Assembly (NCBI GenBank): GCA_017408405.1
Contig: JAFQUP010000215.1
Span: 1 to 58,455, forward strand
Source of the DNA: Thermoguttaceae bacterium
Lineage (GTDB): Bacteria; Planctomycetota; Planctomycetia; Pirellulales; Thermoguttaceae
Direction of reading: 5' to 3'
Length of the DNA: 58,455 nt
The position numbers and the translations under genes were made by a program. Below the pieces are notes generated by a model. It had not been told where the DNA came from, did not search any database, and saw nothing but the letters and a program-made list of their open reading frames with translations. This document shows, piece by piece, positions 35,645-43,830 of the stretch. Position 1 is the stretch's first letter. Each line of letters starts with the position of its first letter.

Positions 35645-38600
35645 TTAGTCCAAGGGGACCGGAACGTTTCCGCCCATTGGAACTGCCTGAGTATTTCCGG
35701 AACCTCCCATTGGCGGAAGAGGAGCCAACGCGCCATTCCCTTCCGATTTCTGAGGAGCAGGGTTCGCCGGTGAAATTTTTGAGTCCTGACGGTTTGGCTC
35801 TTCTTCGTTTTCAGGAACGGGAAGAGCTAGCGGGCGTGGTTTGGCGGGGGCGTTTACCGGGGGCAGGTTGGAAGCGTTTTCCTTTTCGGCAGCCAGTTTT
35901 TCCAGACGTTCCATTGACTGAAGCGATCCGGAGCCGCTGTCGATCAGAAGATACCCTGCCCAGAAAAAGGGGTGAGAGCATGAAATTTGTTCCACGTCAT
36001 CACTTTTCGCCAATCGTGGTTCCGCGTTTACGGATATTTCCGATGAAGCGAGTTTCAGAATCGCTTTCCGCCAGGCGTATGCTGAATTTTTATTTTCAGG
36101 AAGCTGGTCAACGAAGTGCGTCATTAACCGCCAGGGCGTTGAACCGCTTAAATTCCAGCGCGGCAAAATGACGGTATCCGCGCCATTAGCCAGAAAAGCC
36201 ATGCTGGTGAGAAACATTTCCTGTCCGGGAATGGCCTGAAGCTGCTTTTTGGAGGATTTGGAGGCTTTTTTGATGAGCGATTCACATTGGGTACGCATTC
36301 CATTAAGGAAGATCAGACGAGGCGAGCCGTGAGGCAGCAGGAACCAGTATCCTAGCGTTGCTTCACGAGTTCCGTAATCCAGAGCCATCGGAAAAATGGA
36401 GTAGGAAGCGGATTCGTCGTTTTTCAGATCTGCGAAGACGAACATTTTGTCGAATTCAGTCGCGAAAACCGATGAGACGGTTCCGGGAGTGCCGGGTGAA
36501 ATGCCTCCATAACTTTTTTCTTCAAAAATAACGGGGCGCTTAAGCGTTTTTTCAAAACGATTCTGAATCTTTTCGCTGGGCATATTTTTCCCGCCGACGA
36601 TCATTGAATACGGTGATTTTGGAAGTTGAGTATTTTTCCAGGGAGTACCAAGCGACGCCATCGGCGCGTAACGAATCGCAAACTGCGAGATGGTTGGACG
36701 CGCTCCTTTGGGAGTCTGAATCAGAAGCGTTTCGAATGGAACGTACCACGCGAAACGGTCCGGAACGATGACGAGTGAAGTAAAGTCCGCACTGGCGAAA
36801 TTGGCTTGAGAATTTTTCGTCAGATCTGCCATGACTCGCTGAGCGGCTTTTTTCCAGTTTGTTTCCAGAAGTATTTCAGGCCGGATATTTCCTGAACCGA
36901 GTCCCATTTCCTTCAGCATGGAAGCAAAGTTAAGCTGGAGAGAAGTCAAGAGATTTTCATTTGATTTATTTTTGCGGGAACTTCCGATACCAGCTCCGGA
37001 ATCGACGATTTTCCACATCGCCATTCGTTCGTTATTCAGCAGAAAGAGGAAAAGCTGATTTCGTGCCGCGAAATAGACGAGCATCGCTTCACCTTTTGGA
37101 AGTGAGGCCTGAATTTCTTTTGTCGTCCGAATTTTTGGGAAAACGACATCAATCACGCGCCGATCCAGGACGATGGCACTTAAAATCGCTTCCTGTCGGC
37201 GGGAAAGTTCAGTGACTTCCTTTAATGCTTCCGTTAATGTTTTTCCATCATCTTTTTGAGTAACCGGCAAGCTCATTTGCCGGATTTTCATTTGAAGATT
37301 TCGCACTTTTTGTGAACAGACCTCGTAATTCGGATATTCCGTCAGAATGTCTCGTTTTCTTTGGAGCTGGGAAACCGTCAAATCATTTTCCGGGGATTCA
37401 AGCAGGAGACGAAGGGAGTGCATTCTGCCGCCGAAATCCAAAGATTGAAGGTAGGCCGCGCATTTGGCTCGTTCAGAGATTTCGAGAGCCTCTTCCTTTT
37501 TTTCCATGTCAACGGCACAAAGAAAAAAGTTTTCCCACGTTCCGGGACGGGGGGTCATGGATACGGCCAGAGATTCAATCGGATTCAAAGACCAATCAAC
37601 CGCGGTTGGTTCACGAAGGAGAAGCTGGTAGGCATCGAGAGCCTTTCGTGTCGTGAGCTGGCCATTAAGCAGGCGAATGTCCACTTGCTGGAGATGAAAA
37701 TTCCATACGGCGCCAAACCGCATAAAGTTCATTGCGCGTGAAAGAGACTCCATTCCTAATCGTTGAGATTGGGGAGTTGGGTCAAGGAGAGCAATTCTTG
37801 CCCGCTGGTAGTTCAGAATGGCACCGATTCTGCCGGCTGAAACATCCTGTTTCGCGATCGTTTTTTCGGCAATGGCGAGAGCTTCCAACGCAGGACGTAC
37901 CTGCTTGAAACGCATGAAATCATTGACGCGAAGGGCTTGAAGAGTCGCGTAGAGAAGGGGAAGGTCTTTAGCTTTGGCCCATTCCGCGGCGCTTCCAAGC
38001 TGAGGGCAAACCATTTGCGGATTTCGCTGGCAGTAAGCGTTTTCCAGAAGTTCAAATGCTTCTGTCATCATTTCGACGTTTTCGTAATGATAGGCGATCG
38101 TTGCCGCGTCCAGGAAAAGGTTAAATGCTTTTTCATAGTGCCCGGACTTCATTTGAAGTTTCCCAAGTTCCACGTAGGAAATCGGAGTCAGCGGGTGAGC
38201 GTTTCCATTAATTAATGCGCCGCGCATAAGAGATTGGATCGCGTCATCCTGTTTTCCGGCAGAGAGATGGCAGAGACCAATTTCAATTTCCAGCCAGGCC
38301 TGAAACCAGGTTCCGGCCAGTGAACGCTGGACTTGGGTAAGCTGTGTCAAGAGTTGAGAGTTCAGCTCGTCACCCGCTCCAAGAGGTCCAAGAAGTTCCG
38401 CCCGACGGCGAATCGCGAGCATTGTTCCGTTAAAAATTTTTGTGGCCCGGATAGATTTCATGGATGGAGCCATGGCGATTCCGCCTGTTCGGTATTTGTT
38501 TCCGTGGTAGAGGTCTCCAAAAAGAATGGAAAATTTTTCCGGCACACGCATTAAATTTCGATTCGGAGTCGGATCAACCCATGGAACCGCTTTGAGGGTA

Positions 38601-39025
38601 AACATTCCGGGATTCGGGATATTCGAAACTTTAGTCGGCCAACTGGCGTGCTGAATCGAGAGACGGATCGCGGTACTGAAGCTTTCCAGCGCGGCAGGCA
38701 ATTGCCCCATCTGATACTGGGTTTCACCGAGCATCGCGGCGTAAGAAATAGCGTCAATCCAGCGTTCCGTCGCGATTTTCATGCCGCCGCGAAGTTCCGA
38801 TTCAAATTGTTTTGCGGCATCCGCGTGTCTTCCATCCCGAAGAAGCGCAATTCCCCAATCATATTCCGCGCCGGGCAGTGAGTTATCTTGAGCTTTGACA
38901 GAAACCGTGCTCAAGATGAACGAAATAGCGAAAAAAACTAATAAAGAAAAAATTCCTTTCAAAAACTTTTTCATCTGATACTGATGAAAATTTTTGTGGA
39001 TAGTTTTCCGAGTAATTGCGCGCAT
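35645..39025 (-). CDS. Exported TPR protein with a C-terminal CHAT-like domain lacking catalytic residues
   Basis: 1,126 residues. An AAGGAG before the ATG at 39025 supports this start. The N-terminus has a long basic stretch, then a hydrophobic export segment (KGIFSLLVFFAISFILSTVSV). TPR-like helical repeats fill about residues 50-480. The C-terminal region (about 740-1035) matches CHAT: LVIVPDRFAWYVPFETLL, ATLGYWFLLPHGSPRLIFLNG, MAFLANGADTVILPRWN and HPFFWAGYLLIDSG. In active CHAT proteases the caspase-like pair is a His in an A-x-HG strand and the Cys of SACET. Here these positions read VFADLKND and LNGMRT, so the pair is missing. A Pro/Asn/Gly-rich tail ends the protein. It is likely a non-proteolytic scaffold or binding protein. 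Confidence 0.82.
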   Translation of the reverse strand: MRAITRKTIHKNFHQYQMKKFLKGIFSLLVFFAISFILSTVSVKAQDNSLPGAEYDWGIALLRDGRHADAAKQFESELRGGMKIATERWIDAISYAAMLGETQYQMGQLPAALESFSTAIRLSIQHASWPTKVSNIPNPGMFTLKAVPWVDPTPNRNLMRVPEKFSILFGDLYHGNKYRTGGIAMAPSMKSIRATKIFNGTMLAIRRRAELLGPLGAGDELNSQLLTQLTQVQRSLAGTWFQAWLEIEIGLCHLSAGKQDDAIQSLMRGALINGNAHPLTPISYVELGKLQMKSGHYEKAFNLFLDAATIAYHYENVEMMTEAFELLENAYCQRNPQMVCPQLGSAAEWAKAKDLPLLYATLQALRVNDFMRFKQVRPALEALAIAEKTIAKQDVSAGRIGAILNYQRARIALLDPTPQSQRLGMESLSRAMNFMRFGAVWNFHLQQVDIRLLNGQLTTRKALDAYQLLLREPTAVDWSLNPIESLAVSMTPRPGTWENFFLCAVDMEKKEEALEISERAKCAAYLQSLDFGGRMHSLRLLLESPENDLTVSQLQRKRDILTEYPNYEVCSQKVRNLQMKIRQMSLPVTQKDDGKTLTEALKEVTELSRRQEAILSAIVLDRRVIDVVFPKIRTTKEIQASLPKGEAMLVYFAARNQLFLFLLNNERMAMWKIVDSGAGIGSSRKNKSNENLLTSLQLNFASMLKEMGLGSGNIRPEILLETNWKKAAQRVMADLTKNSQANFASADFTSLVIVPDRFAWYVPFETLLIQTPKGARPTISQFAIRYAPMASLGTPWKNTQLPKSPYSMIVGGKNMPSEKIQNRFEKTLKRPVIFEEKSYGGISPGTPGTVSSVFATEFDKMFVFADLKNDESASYSIFPMALDYGTREATLGYWFLLPHGSPRLIFLNGMRTQCESLIKKASKSSKKQLQAIPGQEMFLTSMAFLANGADTVILPRWNLSGSTPWRLMTHFVDQLPENKNSAYAWRKAILKLASSEISVNAEPRLAKSDDVEQISCSHPFFWAGYLLIDSGSGSLQSMERLEKLAAEKENASNLPPVNAPAKPRPLALPVPENEEEPNRQDSKISPANPAPQKSEGNGALAPLPPMGGSGNTQAVPMGGNVPVPLD

Positions 39026-39346
39026 GATTCGTTCTCCTTAAATACGTTCAGAATTCTCGTCTGTTTTGAGCTGGGACACCTGTTTCAGACGAAATTTTGA
39101 ACATTGAGGAATAGAAATAATTCATTCTTTATCATACTCTTAATTTCGGCAATGAGCAAGCCTCCCCGTCAGAAAAGAGACAAAATTTGAAGATTTATTC
39201 ATGGAATTGCCAAAAAAAGGAGGATTTAGCGTAAAAAGGATGAATAGAGAATAAATTTCCGGGAATATTTTTTAAAAATATCCCCGAAAATTTTTTGGTT
39301 AGAGAAACTTTACTATTCCAAAAAAGTGTCTGACCGCAATTTTTTA
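39026..39346. other. Intergenic region between the DUF1080 gene and the TPR/CHAT gene
   Basis: 321 bp without a gene. It carries an AT-rich stem at 39256-39289 (TTTCCGGGAATATTTTT pairing with AAAATATCCCCGAAA), which would end the DUF1080 transcript on the minus strand. The rest presumably holds the TPR/CHAT promoter, which I cannot place. Confidence 0.5.
39256..39289 (-). terminator. Terminator-like stem after the DUF1080 gene
   Basis: A 13-15 bp mostly paired stem with two or three mismatches and a short loop, followed on the minus strand by TTTATTCTC. It is about 60 nt past the stop of the DUF1080 gene. Confidence 0.5.
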
Positions 39347-40147
39347 TTATTTTGAACGAATCCAGACATTTCTAAACTGGACAGGGCATCCATGGCCAGA
39401 GAACGCGATTGGGCCAGTTTTACGTCCGTTGAACGGAGACGGAAGAGTACCATGACCAGTTCCGCCGTAAATGATAGTACTGTTCTGAACCATTACGCCG
39501 TTGAGGAGAATCGTGACGCGGGCCGGTTCAATTTCTTTTCCGTCCTCACCATATCGCGGAGCTTTGAAGAAAATATCGTAAGTCTGCCAGGTTCCGGGCG
39601 GGAGGCAGGCATTTACCAGCGGCGGGTTTTGTCCGTAAACGGATCCGCACCAACCGTCCGGGTAGGTATTTTGCGAGTAGTTGTCGAAGACCTGAATTTC
39701 GACGGAACCAAAGATGATTACGCCGTTATTTCCGCGATTTCCCCAAGAATAGGAAGAAAGATCGGCCGGAGCGCGAAATTCCAAGTGAAGCTGGAAATCG
39801 CCAAATTCTTCTTTTGACGTAATGGCTCCTTCGGTGCACTCAAGAACTTTGTCTTCCGTAATCTTCCATTTGGTTGGACGCCATTGATCGAGATTCGTTC
39901 CGTCAAACAGAACTTTCGCGTCCGGCGGAGCCGCCGCGTAATCGAGTTTGGCGGGATCTACGGTAACTCTTTCCGGAATTGGACGGCGAATATCATGGAC
40001 GACGTAGTCACTCCACCACTGCTTGGGGTTTTCTTCGTACCCGACACGGCCGTCATCCGCGAAAATCAGTCCGCCCGCGAAAAGAGAGCTGCTCAGGGCA
40101 AACGTTCCGAGGAAAAAAGAGGAAATGGCAAAAATGGTTTTTTTCAT
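39347..40147 (-). CDS. Secreted DUF1080 (3-keto-disaccharide hydrolase-like) protein
   Basis: 266 residues from the ATG at 40147, chosen because AAAGGA precedes it and a signal peptide (MKKTIFAISSFFLGTFALSS) follows directly; the open frame extends further only by running into hemD. The mature part is a LamG-like beta-sandwich of the DUF1080 family: VLFDGTNLDQWRPTKWKI, FGDFQLHLEFRAP, NNGVIIFGSVEIQVFDNY, GKEIEPARVTILLNGVMVQN and GPIAFSGHGCPVQFRNVWIR. Members hydrolyse 3-keto-glycosides made by Gfo/Idh-type oxidoreductases (known for the family). That fits the two oxidoreductases in this window. It begins 50 bp after hemD on the same strand. Confidence 0.9.
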   Translation of the reverse strand: MKKTIFAISSFFLGTFALSSSLFAGGLIFADDGRVGYEENPKQWWSDYVVHDIRRPIPERVTVDPAKLDYAAAPPDAKVLFDGTNLDQWRPTKWKITEDKVLECTEGAITSKEEFGDFQLHLEFRAPADLSSYSWGNRGNNGVIIFGSVEIQVFDNYSQNTYPDGWCGSVYGQNPPLVNACLPPGTWQTYDIFFKAPRYGEDGKEIEPARVTILLNGVMVQNSTIIYGGTGHGTLPSPFNGRKTGPIAFSGHGCPVQFRNVWIRSK

Positions 40148-40197
40148 AAAATGTTCCTTTAAATCAGGTTTGGTTGGAAATAAAAATGAAAATTGAA

Positions 40198-40968
40198 CTA
40201 ATTTTGAGGTTTGGTTTGGGAAACGATAGCGTGAACCAGACTGGACATCGTGGCCTCCTCCGCTTCTGCCGAAGGGAAAAATCCCAAATTTTTCAATGTT
40301 CCGGAGGTGAGGGAGCTGATGCTGGCCAAACGCGTTTTTTTCAGCGAATCGCCGAAAAGTCTGACCGCGGAATTGGCAATGGCTGAACTGGTTATCGTTA
40401 CCCAATCAATGGAGCCATTCTCCAGAAGGGCAAGTATTTCCGGATTCCATGAAGCGGATTCCCGCGTGATGTCGCGGCTTGAGTAAGCGACTGCCTGCGT
40501 AACGTTCCCTCCTGAATGGGTAAGCTGTTCCGAAAGTACTTCTCGACCGCGGCTTGCCCGAATCAGAAGGAAGGAAGCGCCATTAGCGGCATCTTCCAGA
40601 AGACCCTCAGCCAGATTTTCCGCACGAAAAATTGGGGGGATGAAATGGACAGGAAATCCTGATTCTTCGAGCGCGGAAGCGGTACCAGGCCCAATTGCGG
40701 CGAATTTTATGGAAGATGACGGCCACAGGTCAAGTGCCATAAGACGATTTCGAAACGCGTCAACGCCGTTTGAACTGGAAAAAACGATCCAGTTAAAATC
40801 ATTCATCCTCTGAAGAGCGGTGTCCAAAGCGGACCAGGCATCTTCAGGAACTCCAATTTCAATGACAGGCTGAAAAAGAACCTCCATTCCTTTTGCCTTA
40901 AGGAGTGATTCCAGCTCTTCGGCCTGTCCGCGCGGGCGAGTAATGAGTACTTTGGATGGTTTGTTCAT
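40198..40968 (-). CDS. hemD: Uroporphyrinogen-III synthase
   Basis: HemD closes and inverts the D ring of hydroxymethylbilane to give uroporphyrinogen III in tetrapyrrole synthesis. The 256-residue protein opens with VLITRPRGQAEELESLL. It shows the two-domain pattern typical of this poorly conserved family: WIVFSSSNGVDAFRNRL, FAAIGPGTASALEESGFPV, FLLIRASRGREVLSEQL and WVTITSSAIANSAVRLFG. No other heme gene is adjacent. It is followed by the DUF1080 gene, an unlikely functional partner. Confidence 0.9.
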   Translation of the reverse strand: MNKPSKVLITRPRGQAEELESLLKAKGMEVLFQPVIEIGVPEDAWSALDTALQRMNDFNWIVFSSSNGVDAFRNRLMALDLWPSSSIKFAAIGPGTASALEESGFPVHFIPPIFRAENLAEGLLEDAANGASFLLIRASRGREVLSEQLTHSGGNVTQAVAYSSRDITRESASWNPEILALLENGSIDWVTITSSAIANSAVRLFGDSLKKTRLASISSLTSGTLKNLGFFPSAEAEEATMSSLVHAIVSQTKPQN

Positions 40969-41134
40969 GAAAAAAGCTTTTCCAAAAAGTTCTAAGGATT
41001 TAATTCTGAAAAAGTTTTAAAGTGTCCCGAAAACTCTTTGGATTTGAGTGAATTAATTGGATTAATCCGGAATGAAATTTGATTCAACTCCGAAAATGAA
41101 ATTAAAAACGAAAGGCGGCCTTGATTCACCGGAA

Positions 41135-41656
41135 TTAAAATCGATTGAAGATAATTCTTTCTTCAAGCGGTTTTTTGGTTGGACTCGCGCAGGTCTCCGC
41201 CGGAACACCGATTGGCAGAAGGACTTCAACGCTTTGGCCGATGGGAACATTAAGCATTTGGTTAATCTGATCCATTGCGCCGTTCATGAACAGGCCGCCC
41301 TGAACCCAGACTGAAGCATAGCCAAGATCGGTAATCGTCAGGAGCATGTTCTCGACAGCCGCGGAGAAATCTTCGACGTGGAAAGAATGTCCCATGAAAA
41401 TTCGGCTTGGTTTCGCAATGACCGCGATAGCGGCTTTGGCCGATTTCATTGAGGCGGGACGTTCAAACATTTCGCCAAGTCTGGCAAGAATCTGCGGGTC
41501 ATCAATCAGAACGAAAGAGCAGGTTTGCGCGTTTTTGCCGGTAGGAGCTAAACGCCCGGCTTCGGCAATCTTCAGTAAATCTTCACGCGGGACAGGCTGA
41601 TCAAGATAATTGCCGCGATAGGAGTGACGATTTTGAATGACATCAAAAAATTCCAT
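41135..41656 (-). CDS. Nitroreductase family protein
   Basis: 173 residues, FMN-dependent NAD(P)H oxidoreductase fold. The N-terminal FFDVIQNRHSYRGNYLDQPV motif gives the FMN-phosphate-binding Arg. AEAGRLAPTGKNAQTCSFVLI and VENMLLTITDLGYASVWVQG are conserved family segments. The protein is at the short end of the family, similar to small nitroreductases of gut anaerobes. AAAGGA lies 6 nt before the start. The substrate is unknown. Confidence 0.9.
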   Translation of the reverse strand: MEFFDVIQNRHSYRGNYLDQPVPREDLLKIAEAGRLAPTGKNAQTCSFVLIDDPQILARLGEMFERPASMKSAKAAIAVIAKPSRIFMGHSFHVEDFSAAVENMLLTITDLGYASVWVQGGLFMNGAMDQINQMLNVPIGQSVEVLLPIGVPAETCASPTKKPLEERIIFNRF

Positions 41657-41857
41657 GATTTTTCCTTTCTGAACTGGAAATTAAAAGCTCCTGAAAATAA
41701 ATTTTGTGGGATTTTCTGTTTGGAGCCGTTTGGGGAAATTTGATCCATGGGTGATTTTCCGGATTATTTTATGGCGTTTGGGAATTTGTTCTGTTCAGGT
41801 TCATTCATGAAAAAGAGGAAATTCACGCTAATTTCAGCAAATGAAATTCGTTCGAAA

Positions 41858-43750
41858 CTATTTATCTGAATCAAAATAAAGTTCCAGAAGGCGTCCGATG
41901 ATCTGGCAGCCCCTTGCGTTCGCGTGAACGGCATCGCCCATGAACCAGCCGTATGTTTTGCCGCTTTCCGAAATATATTTCCACCAGGGAGCCGTCATGT
42001 CGAAATACGCGCATTTTTCTTCTTCACAAACTTTTTTCATGCCGGCCCGGAATGAACCTTCAGCCGGAATGAAACTCCAGTGCGCGATATGGTCGTCACG
42101 CATGGCACCGAAAACAGGGGTAATGAAGAGAATTTCCAGTTTAGGAAGCTGAGCGCGAACCTGCCGAATGACACTTCGGACCGATTCGGGATCCTGGCCG
42201 TTTGAGATGCCTCCAATGATGAGAAAATCGGGCTTTTTGTCAATCACATAGGATTGGACGCGATTTTCATGCTGGTACCAGCCGCATCCGGTTGAACTGC
42301 GTAATGAAGCGATTTTCTCAATATCGCATTTGGGATATTTTCTTTCCAGAAGCAGCTCAAATTGAGAACTGCTCGTATTTCCGACAATTGAATCGCCAAG
42401 CAGGACCATTCGGAGGGAATTCCCATTTCGCAGGCGTTCCATCGTTTTGGGAAGATACTTGAAGCGGTCCGGCGTCAGTTCGCAAGTGACTGGTTTCATC
42501 CGCGCGTAAATCGCGTCAATTTTTTCCAAAGGAGTTTTTCCCGCGTAAATATCCGGAATGGTTCCATTAATGAGGATTCCGCCGATTCTGGCCGTTCCAT
42601 TTCCAATCGTACGCAGGATCAGCGTATGTTCTCTGTTTTCGAGCATTTCCTCAAACGGAATGGCGCGCAGAGTAAAATTTCCATTGGTTCTGTCGGCTGG
42701 AACTTTTTTCCAGACTCCACCGTCAAGAGAATACTCCAAATCCATGGAATCCGGTCCGGAAACATCAATCAGGCCAACGTCCGTTCCCGTGAATTGGAGA
42801 GTTAGTGTTTCAGCCGCTTTTTCAGTCACGAGAAGATGCCGAAATGGTTTAATGGGACTTTCGATTCCACTTCTCCAGCCGTCAGAAAATTGAGTCAATT
42901 CGTACGCGACGATTCGCCCATTTGCGTTTGTCTCTGGGAAAAGCGGTTCGGGAAGTTTGATTCGGACAGGATTTTCAGGAGTTGGAAATTCCTCGATTAA
43001 AGCGGTCGTGAATTCACGGATTGCTTCGCCGCAGAGTTTTTGTCCGGCATCCGTGGGATGAATTCCGTCTTTGGAAAATTCTTCAGCTGATATTTTTCCC
43101 GTCATAATTTTTTGTGAAATGAATTTTGCCAGATTCAAACTTGGGATTCCGTAATGCTCCATGATTCTTTCACTCCACACGACATATTCGGGTTCCTTTC
43201 CCGCCTGGTAGGCCGCGAAAAGTTCCGGAGTCAGAGAGTAGATGACGATTACGGAGTGAGTCGCACGGTATTGATTGATTTGCCGAATAAGGCCTTCAAT
43301 TTGACGCTGCGCGTGAATCTGGTCAATGCCCTGGTCGCCAACCGCAAGCTCAAGAATGGCCAAATGTCCGCTGCAGATGACTTCTCCAAAAACGGCTTGC
43401 CCGCCGGAAGTACGATATTGAGCGAACCAGCTTCCTCCGGGTTGGGGATGACGGGTTTCGATGATTCTGGAATCAGGGAAAAATTCATTCAGACAGCGGG
43501 TCAGTTGGGAACTCCAGCGTTCGTTGGGGTTGGAGAGTCCGTCCCCATTCAGAAGATCACTGCCGATGAAAAAGAGATACTGGTTTCCTGTTTGATTCTG
43601 TTTCAGGAAGTATTGACTATTGGGGATTCCATTACGCACTCTAAAGAAAGTTTCTTCCGCGTTTAGTCTGGAGGACGTGAAAAAACCGGTAAGGAAAAGT
43701 GTCAGGAAAGTCAAAAACGTGAACAGTCGGATTAAAGGAAGGAACATCAT
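41858..43750 (-). CDS. Secreted tandem SGNH/GDSL hydrolase
   Basis: 630 residues with an N-terminal hydrophobic signal (LIRLFTFLTFLTLFLTGFF). Two SGNH domains flank a beta-sandwich. The first (about residues 55-265) has FFIGSDLLNGDGLSN, where the usual GDS is rearranged to GSD, and an intact DGIHPTDAG block. The second (about 440-630) has LLGDSIVGNT, an Asn-containing GGISNGQD block and DAVHANARG, so its Ser-Asp-His set looks complete. The middle carries DLEYSLDGG and is typical of carbohydrate-esterase accessory domains. It is probably an esterase for acetylated or otherwise esterified glycans; substrate assignment is inference. Confidence 0.82.
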   Translation of the reverse strand: MMFLPLIRLFTFLTFLTLFLTGFFTSSRLNAEETFFRVRNGIPNSQYFLKQNQTGNQYLFFIGSDLLNGDGLSNPNERWSSQLTRCLNEFFPDSRIIETRHPQPGGSWFAQYRTSGGQAVFGEVICSGHLAILELAVGDQGIDQIHAQRQIEGLIRQINQYRATHSVIVIYSLTPELFAAYQAGKEPEYVVWSERIMEHYGIPSLNLAKFISQKIMTGKISAEEFSKDGIHPTDAGQKLCGEAIREFTTALIEEFPTPENPVRIKLPEPLFPETNANGRIVAYELTQFSDGWRSGIESPIKPFRHLLVTEKAAETLTLQFTGTDVGLIDVSGPDSMDLEYSLDGGVWKKVPADRTNGNFTLRAIPFEEMLENREHTLILRTIGNGTARIGGILINGTIPDIYAGKTPLEKIDAIYARMKPVTCELTPDRFKYLPKTMERLRNGNSLRMVLLGDSIVGNTSSSQFELLLERKYPKCDIEKIASLRSSTGCGWYQHENRVQSYVIDKKPDFLIIGGISNGQDPESVRSVIRQVRAQLPKLEILFITPVFGAMRDDHIAHWSFIPAEGSFRAGMKKVCEEEKCAYFDMTAPWWKYISESGKTYGWFMGDAVHANARGCQIIGRLLELYFDSDK

Positions 43751-43789
43751 TCTCGTCTTTTCTCCAAGGGAAGAGGCTTTGAGGGGGAA

Positions 43790-43813
43790 CGGCTTTCTGA
43801 AAAAGAAAGCCGT
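43790..43813. other. Hairpin between the Tat-exported propeller gene and the SGNH gene
   Basis: ACGGCTTTC (43790-43798) and GAAAGCCGT (43805-43813) form a perfect 9-bp stem. No T-tract follows on the minus strand, so it may be an intercistronic stability element or a weak terminator. Confidence 0.5.
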
Positions 43814-43830
43814 AAAAATGAACTCAATTT

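Noticed and set aside
40148..40405. N-terminal extension of the DUF1080 frame into hemD
   Set aside because: An internal ATG with AAAGGA and a signal peptide marks the true start. The extension is low-quality sequence overlapping hemD in another frame.
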